DNA of 64,000 bases from Panopea generosa (Eukaryota; Mollusca; Bivalvia; Adapedonta; Hiatellidae), in the NCBI GenBank assembly GCA_029582155.1, contig CM055903.1, forward strand, positions 41,337,353-41,401,352, read 5' to 3'. The notes beneath the pieces are model-generated. The model did no database searches, had not been told where the DNA came from, and worked only from the letters and a program-made list of their open reading frames with translations. Positions 57,411 through 64,000 of the stretch are shown piece by piece. How positions within the stretch are numbered: the first letter of the stretch is position 1; each line of letters begins with the position of its first letter. Made by a program: the position numbers and the translations under genes.

Positions 57411-58308
57411 TTTCACGAAGATTTATTTTCTGTTTACAGTTGTGAATTTATATAATGATGAATATGACAGTGCAATAAATCACAAAAAAAAAACAACAAA
57501 AAAAATTAAAATCTCCACACAACATTTTATACCCCTTTAACATGGATGTACAATACAAATGTATATCATAAAGACTGAAATAATATTTTATTTGATTATC
57601 AAAATATAATTATTTATATATTTGCTCATTAAAATATGTGTTAATAATATAATATAAATTATATACCCTTATTGTACTATTATAAAAAAAATATTAGTAT
57701 AATGGCAGCTCTCTTCAGAGACATGTGTACCCAGAATGCATCACTTTGTTTTACGATAAATATATCAGGGCATGGACTTGATAAACACCACAAATAATAA
57801 AGTGATAAAAATTATTTCTGCCAGTTGTACTGAATTATGTAAAACGTACTTATACCAAAAGCAAACACAAGTGGATGCTTGCAAAACAACAAAAGAGCAC
57901 CACAATTTATGTACAGAATTGCAATAAATAATAATATATCATTTGAGCTTTTGAATAAAAATTTAACAAGTTGAATAATGGACGGTGACATTGAAAGAGA
58001 CTTTTAAAAACAGACATGACGGTCGATTATACAAAACAAAATAACTGGCCATAGTATTACTTTGTAATTCCTCATCAGTGGGCAAAGTTTTAGTGTTGTA
58101 TTGAAACTTGCTTATGACTTGCCCTTTTTTGTAATTTTTCAATAAAATATAACAATCTAGTGTCAATTTCTTTAACGACTATTCTACCATTAATAATATT
58201 TCAAGGCTTTAGTTAAAATTTAGTTAAAATAATAAAAAAAACTCTTTTAAATAACCTTCTCAGATCATTTTATAAAACAAGTCGGCCAAAAATTGAACTG
58301 AATACATG
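57411..58308. other. AT-rich stretch, no feature recognised
   Basis: A/T homopolymers and TA-rich sequence (57590-57690). It could be a 3' UTR of a minus-strand gene but nothing proves it. Confidence 0.4.
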
Positions 58309-58310
58309 TA

Positions 58311-58513
58311 CAGTAGAACTATGTTGGCTAGAACACGGATGGCTGGAACACCACATATAGCTCGAACCACTTTTCTGGTCCTGACCAAATTTCTATTTCG
58401 ATGTATATACAAGTACATGTATGGTAGGGTGTTGACAAATACTTGGCTCAAGCAACCCTTGACTTGAACTATGTGTCCAGTCCTGTCGGGTTCCAGCTAT
58501 CGAAGTTCTACTG
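58311..58513. mobile_element. 203-bp MITE with TA target duplication
   Basis: Ends cagtagaact and its exact inverse agttctactg; extended imperfect TIRs continue for ~25 bp ('ggctagaac' versus 'gctggaac'). TA flanks both ends (58309-58310 and 58514-58515). The interior repeats 'gctggaac/gctcgaac'. CAGTAGAAC-type ends with a TA duplication fit Tc1/mariner-pogo-like MITEs. A minus-strand ORF at 58260-58451 is a shadow. Confidence 0.82.
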
Positions 58514-58515
58514 TA

Positions 58516-61140
58516 ATTGATTTCTGAAGAAACACTTTATTGTTGCAAGACTTCAATATTCAGTATTTACATCTCCCCATTTGCAATGACCGATTCTGTT
58601 GTTCTTAAATCTTAAAGAACAACAAAAAGATTCAAGATAATATCATCATGGCGAAGGCAATAGAAAGTAAAACAACTTCTTCGACTTGTGCATTAGTTTG
58701 AATTCCTCCCCACCTTTGTTGTAAATAGTCTGGTGTTATGATGACTAATTTAGACATTTTCCAACCAACTTCTTATTCTTCTCAGACCCTAACCTACGGA
58801 AGATTTTATCTGTGTCACCAAGAATGATTTATTTAAGTTTGGTTTATAAACCATGCAAGTTAAATACGAATGACGATCATCATGACGATCATCATGAAGG
58901 CGCCCTTTTACTGAATAATTGGATAATATGCAAAGCTAAGTGAAATGTACGATGTTAACAGGCAGTTTAGTTATTGACAGATTATATGCAGCTATAATTT
59001 TCATTTTCTGCAATGTATATTTTAAAAAGCAGTCGAGAAACAAATAACCCCCAAAAATGGCATTAATTGGAGCCATAAATCTTCGATATTGGCCTTCATC
59101 TTGGTTCACTGATGGAATCAGGAAGGTCAGTAACCACGTCATAGAAAATAATGTTTTATTTGTTAAAAATGAAACCATTGTCCTTCTGAAGCTGGACTCT
59201 AGTCCATGACCTCAGCGATGAGAACATAAGGGCTTGCTAAGGTACACAAAAAGTTAAATGCCATTGGCTGGATGTAATTATAAACATGTGTCCCCTGACA
59301 CTTGCATGTATATCAGTTATATATGAAATTAAACTATTAAGTTTACATTGAGAAAATAAACCTGTTTTTAAGTATATCACAGCAAGAATTACCTGACATG
59401 CAATCTAGGACAGCAATTCTGAATAAAAATTTATAGTAACTATTATCAAGACCAAACATTTACATAACAATTTTTATGATTACTATTAACAAAAGTCAAC
59501 AATAATGCGAATTAATGATTAGCTTACCAACACATTTTAGGTTATTTGATGCCAACAGGAAAGAAAATTCCAGGTTCACTCTACATGTACAAAAACAACA
59601 AATTAATATACAGATGAAAAAAATACATAACAAATGAATATGCAGAATGAACCTAGAACCATCATACCTGCAGAGCTCCAGCAAACTGTATCGTATTAAT
59701 CAAAGTGTCGCTTCCAATGACATGCATGAGCCTCAGTGAACCTATTCTTGCCATCACTCATATGGCTCCCTGGAACCACACAGGGGTTGGTAATTTAACC
59801 ACAACACGACAAAAAATGATAAAATGAACATAACACTCATTTGGAGGATTTCTACCCCTCTGCAGAGATCGACAATGATTCATTAGTATTCTTAGCTGGA
59901 ACCAAATTGGCTACAATAACATGAAAAACTGTAAAATTACAATTATCATAGCCCAAATAATATTTATAATCACTATTGTCAATAGTTGACAATCAACATG
60001 AGATGGATGGAATTCTTGATAAACCAGCTATCAACCTTGTTGAAACAGTTACCTCTGAGGGAAATGAAATAATTACAAATATAAACATGACGCCAGATAT
60101 CAAATAGAAACATTACAGATGTCCCTGTGTCCAATGCTTAAACACAGGATCACAAAAACTATAAAATTTACAGTTATAAATAAAACAATGATTAAAAAAT
60201 TAGTAATAACAAACTTGTGAGACATAAAAATATTGCTTCTCAGTTTAAGACAAACAAATATTGCTTCTCTGTTTAACTCAGATGTCCATATTTAGAAAAA
60301 GTTATTCATATTTTTTAATTCACCTGTAAGGCCATACTTTTTATCTAAAATTTGTGAATTATGGAACCCCTCGAAACGCAACGGTTCAAGCTGGGGATTG
60401 AATCTGTAACCTTGGCGTGAGCAGGCAACACTATCCACTACACTATTGCCACACTTTGATATGATTTTGATTTCTGGATCTTTTGATTTGAAATACATGC
60501 AACATTTTCAGGAGGTCACAGGTGCAATTTATGTCATTCAATTTAATACAGACAACGTCCTTTAACTGTTTACAGACTAACATACAAATCTACAGTAATG
60601 ATGGGTAAAACAACTTAGGCTCAACTAATTGTATTCATTATTACAACCTCAACTAGAGAAAAAAAAATGGAAATAAAATGCACACTTGAGAAAATCCTTT
60701 GACATAGAAACAAAATAATAAAGAAAAACAATCAGATATACACGAAGTGGAATATAACTAGCACCAAAAAGTTATTGATAATGGTCACTGGTGTGAAGAA
60801 TTGACAGGTTATATAGTGTTTTTTTTTTGTTTCCCTTTTTTATAATGTACTGCGGTAGTTTCTATATGATTTTTGTATATTTAGGGTTACTTCCCTTTGT
60901 TATTGGAATATTATGTTCACAGGGTTATTTCCCTTGATGATTTTTCAACCTTTTATCACCCTTGTGTACTGTATTCAGAGAAAATAAAACAAGAAATAAT
61001 GGTAAATTTCATCATCATAGTTTGATTACTTCCATCGTCCCATCGGTTTCGGAGCAGTCACTTTATCACAACAGTTTATTCACAGTATACATTGAATTGA
61101 CAGCTCAAGTTTGTAAATTCAGGTTTTTCTTTTGAAAAAA
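58516..61140. other. Stretch without a supported gene
   Basis: AT-rich, with a SINE B piece at 60362, a SINE-like fragment at about 59185-59235 and two weak minus-strand coding hints (58627-58770 and 59673-59775) discussed as findings. Otherwise no domain, RNA gene or clear repeat. Confidence 0.4.
60362..60452 (-). mobile_element. SINE family B, copy 4 (head part)
   Basis: 'ggggattgaatctgtaacct' and 'ggcaacactatccactacac' match the head half of the family. The left body is not retained. Confidence 0.7.
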
Positions 61141-61143
61141 ACA

Positions 61144-61425
61144 GGCCAGATTAACTTAGTCAGTCACACATCTGACTTTCAATCCAGGGGTCGCGATATC
61201 GAATCCCAGCCCTGCAACAGTCTCCGTGATGATCGATATACAACATTGTGTCTCATTATCATTTGTCTCTCACCGCTGATTCAAGTGGGAAAATTATCAG
61301 TTATTTGTTGAGATGGGGTGTGCTTGAGTACTGGTTAATCCCAGGAAACAGTAATTAGGTTAACTGATCATCTGTTAGCCCTTGATGGCATTCAAATGAT
61401 GCTAAATATCAACCAATCAACCATC
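61144..61425 (+). mobile_element. SINE family A, copy 10
   Basis: Head 'ggccagattaacttagtcag' with a decayed B box ('gatatcgaatcccagcc'), body 'gggaaaattatcagttattt', and end 'gatgctaaatatcaaccaat'. Nearly full length. Confidence 0.87.
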
Positions 61426-61674
61426 TTCTAAAAAATAAAACATTGAATGGATTATATATACATTTTTGATGATTTGATGATGTTCCACAACCCAAAAATC
61501 TAATGTAAATGTACCTTTTTTTATAAGGTATGTAGGTAGGTGGTTTCATAAATGTGAAAATATGATTTTGTATGCATTTTTTTTGTTTTTAAATGGATGT
61601 TTTAATTGTATGTATACCCTGTTGTGAAATACCTAAGATTTAATGAAAAGAATTTGTGTTGTTACATGTCCATT

Positions 61675-62140
61675 AACTAGAAATGTGTCCATAGGATATG
61701 GATGCCCCCACAATATTTTAATAACTTTTACCAAAATTTAAGTTGAAAAGAGGACATACATGACAACTCCTGTAAAATTTGATGTTGACAAATATCAAAT
61801 TTGGGCTATATTTTTTAACCATACTGCTGCACACCGAATATTAATTAAATACATAGACTCTTTTAGAAGTCATTCATCAAAAATCATTTTTTGACCAAAA
61901 TTTAAGTTGAAAAATGGCCACTAGTCCTGTAAAATCTGACCGACATTGACAATTATTAAACTTGACCCTTATTTCATGATAATACACTTATCTACCCACC
62001 AAATATCAATTATCAACAGACCATTGTAGAAACCATTCATTAGAAACTAATCTGATGGACACATGTACTCACAAATGAATGGATGAACGGATTAGGATAA
62101 CACTTGATGCCTCATCTCCATTCTTCCAATGGCAGAGGAG
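61675..62140. other. Possible decayed dispersed repeat
   Basis: Paired phrases 'accaaaatttaagttgaaaa' (about 61731 and 61896) and 'tcctgtaaaat(t/c)tgat/gac' recur about 165 bp apart, as in the dispersed mollusc-type repeats elsewhere in the window. No coding potential. Confidence 0.45.
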
Positions 62141-62393
62141 TGTTAAAGAACTAGATTTTACTAAGTACATGCACAAATGACTTTGGTCCTTTGACTAAAT
62201 CTTTATTCTAAATGGGTAAAATATTTATGAATGTAAACATAAATAATAGAATCGGTTGAATGTATGATTCGTACCATTGCACTACTGCAGGAAATATGAT
62301 CAGCATTATTGTGTAGATTTGGCACGGTGATTTGTTCTTTAAATCAAATTCTATTCTAGCACTATGTCCAGTCATCGTCAAATATTTGTCATT

Positions 62394-62955
62394 TTCGAGG
62401 ACAATGATGGTGGCATCATCTATACTACTGGAAAGTAGAATAAGCATTGTTGTTTGGATTCAAAATGGTGATTTGTTGATTTAATGGAATTCTGTGATCA
62501 ATCATCTTCAACTATTTGTCATGTTCAGGGACAGTGGAGATGGCATCATCTATACTGGAAAGTAGAATAAGCATTGTTGTTTGGATTCAAAATGGTGATT
62601 TGTTGACTTAATGGAATTCTGTGTCCAATCATCTTCAACGATTTGTCATGTTCAGGGACAGTGGAGATGGCATCATCTATACTACTGGAAAGTAGAATAA
62701 GCATTGTTGTTTGGATTCAAAATGGTGATTTGTTGACTTAATGGAATTCTGTGTCTAATCATCTTCAACTATTTGTCATGTTCAGGGACAGTGGAGATGA
62801 CATCATCTATACTACTGGAAAGTAGAATAAGCGTTGTTGTTTGGATTCAACATGGCGATTTGTTGATTCAATGGAATTCTGTGTCCAATCAACTATTTGT
62901 CATGTTCAGGAACAGTGGAGATGGCATCATCTATACTACGGTTTACTTCTATATT
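62394..62955 (+). repeat. 123-130-bp tandem repeat, about 4.5 copies
   Basis: 'ttcagggacagtggagatgg' and 'catcatctatactactggaa' recur at 62394, 62524, 62651, 62781 and 62904. Each unit also has 'aagcattgttgtttggattc' and 'atggaattctgtgtccaatc'. Units are highly similar. ORFs at 62208, 62773 and 62841 are produced by it. Confidence 0.94.
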
Positions 62956-63151
62956 CTGAAAATATAACGGTACAATACACTGTTACTATACCCTACACCA
63001 GTGGAGACATCAACACTGCAACATGAGAGAAACAAAACAACAGCATATTTTAATTGTTATCAAAACTATTTTAAAGCACTAGTCGCTAAATTTGTTATAT
63101 TTGCTTTTACAGCATATTGGTGTTACAAAAAAACAATGACAATAAAAGGTT

Positions 63152-63170
63152 CCCCCCCCCCCCCCCCCCC
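63152..63170 (+). repeat. Poly-C run (19 C)
   Basis: Homopolymer of 19 C next to SINE-like sequence. The true length is uncertain in any assembly. Confidence 0.9.
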
Positions 63171-63177
63171 AAGTGAT

Positions 63178-63262
63178 TTGAGGCAACGTTTGAAGACCAC
63201 TTACCTCTCATAGCTACAGTTCGAGGCACCGTTTCAAGACCACTTACCTCTCATAGCTACAG
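63178..63262 (+). repeat. 43-bp duplication
   Basis: 'gaccacttacctctcatagc' + 'tacagttcgag' occurs twice, 43 bp apart (63195 and 63238). It lies directly upstream of the SINE C piece and may be part of that SINE's head. Confidence 0.85.
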
Positions 63263-63400
63263 TTCGAGACCCGCTCGCTCCAAATACTTTATGTGAGAAA
63301 GTTGACTAATTGCAGAAGGTGAATTGTGGTTCTACTGTTTTGTTAGGTTCATTCGGAGGTCATCCTCCACCAATAAAACCAGAAATGTGTTGAAAAACCT
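63262..63400 (+). mobile_element. SINE family C, copy 2
   Basis: 'actttatgtgagaaagttga', 'attgtggttctact', 'cctccaccaataaaac' and 'atgtgttgaaaaacc' match the copy at 1225-1372. Confidence 0.65.
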
Positions 63401-63494
63401 ATTAAAAATACATTTAACCTTTAAACTATTATTTAATTAGGTAATATAGCCTAATTACAATAGTTTCAACACATTACATGTTATCTATTGCAAT

Positions 63495-63575
63495 CCATTT
63501 TTCTGATGGAGGAAGACTTCCGACTCCAGAACATGAATCAAAGTAGAATCATTGTCCTTCCGAAAGTTCTTGACA
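63495..63575 (-). mobile_element. SINE family C, inverted fragment
   Basis: 'gatggaggaagacttccg' and 'agtagaatcattgtccttcc' are the inverse of the 'ccttc..gtggttctact..cttcctccacca' body. With 63262-63400 it makes an inverted pair about 95 bp apart. Confidence 0.5.
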
Positions 63576-63768
63576 AACTATTTTACATTATGTTTTTTTG
63601 GACAGAGAAAAAAGCTCTAATCCAGTACCACAGAGAGGTGATCTTGAGACAATGATATACCATGTACACCACAGAAGAACAGTTAATAACCTTTTATTTC
63701 AAATTTGATTACACAGAAATAGAAATATAAGTCATGATGAAATGGACACGCTCAGTTAGTTCAGGCCG

Positions 63769-64000
63769 GGCCCTATTAGCTCAGTCGGTTACATGTCTGA
63801 CTATCAATCCAGGGGTCGCAAGTTCCAATCCCCACCTGGCAAGTCTCTGTGATGACTGATATACTACATTGTGTTTCATTATCATTCGTCTCTCACTGCT
63901 GATTCAAGTGGGAAAGTTATCAGTTACTTGCGGATATGGGGTGTGCTCGAGTACTGGTTAATCCCAGGAAACAGTGGCTAAGTTAATTGATTGTCTGTTA
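63769..64000 (+). mobile_element. SINE family A, copy 11 (cut by window end)
   Basis: Head 'gggccctattagctcagtcg' with perfect A box, B box region 'gcaagttccaatcccc', body 'gggaaagttatcagttactt' and 'cccaggaaacagtggctaag'. It runs off the window before its 3' tail. Confidence 0.92.

Noticed and set aside
58936-59178. 80-residue minus-strand ORF with hydrophobic segments
   Set aside because: No acceptor, no recognisable domain, and its upstream flank is a SINE-like fragment; considered a chance ORF.
62208-63026. ORFs over 62.2-63.0 kb on both strands
   Set aside because: They lie on the 123-130-bp tandem repeat and repeat the same short peptides.
63178-63262. Minus-strand splice donors (gagaggtaagtgg) suggesting first exons
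   Set aside because: The motif occurs twice in a 43-bp duplication that belongs to SINE-like sequence, with no open reading frame of note.

Overview
This window is eukaryotic, AT-rich (roughly two thirds A+T by eye) and almost entirely non-coding. Long introns, dense tRNA-derived SINEs, miniature DNA transposons and many minisatellites point to an animal, most likely a mollusc and probably a bivalve. That guess rests on dispersed motifs that recall mollusc genomes ('ggccataactcag', 'tcatcaatggaac', SINE tails ending 'ttgaaa..ttaaac'). No bacterial-type genes, rRNA genes or CRISPR arrays are visible.

The only gene I can support is the 3' part of one plus-strand gene in five exons: 1782-1904, 12473-12655, 20814-20924, 23198-23362 and 28031-28197. 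All junctions are GT/AG, all joined introns are phase 1, and the reading frame is continuous. The exons give the last ~249 residues of a cell-surface protein: two fibronectin type III domains, each split over two exons, then a short terminal exon. That exon ends in a hydrophobic stretch and a stop one residue later, which looks like a GPI-attachment signal or a tail-less membrane anchor. The first FN3 domain best resembles the fourth FN3 domain of the L1CAM/neuroglian family. The GPI-like end would also suit a contactin. The 5' exons lie upstream of the window.

The introns (1-28030) hold a Tc1/mariner-like MITE (358-535), two copies of a hairpin MITE with piggyBac-type features (3443, 27184), a Harbinger-like MITE (19804), a (GT)28 microsatellite, and minisatellites with 34-, 38-, 58-, 48- and ~40-bp units, including a ~33-copy array at 24898-26480. 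Eleven copies of one tRNA-derived SINE (family A) are spread across the whole window. Two of them form a head-to-head pair at 15593-16208 enclosed by a single 12-bp direct repeat.

Downstream of the gene, 28198-40200 contains the 3' UTR, a G-rich tract, an 85-bp tandem repeat and TIR elements. From 40.2 to 57.4 kb the layout is striking. Two diverged direct copies of a ~2.6-kb segment (left 40215-42931, right 54772-57410) flank a 10.7-kb array of about 194 copies of a 55-bp unit, which itself contains 549-bp, ~2.25-kb and ~2.74-kb higher-order duplications. Comparing the flanking copies exposes empty sites for three insertions: a hairpin MITE and a retroposon-like insert in the left copy, and a large fold-back element in the right copy. 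From 57.4 to 64 kb there are a TA-flanked MITE, a 127-bp tandem repeat, SINEs and no convincing gene.
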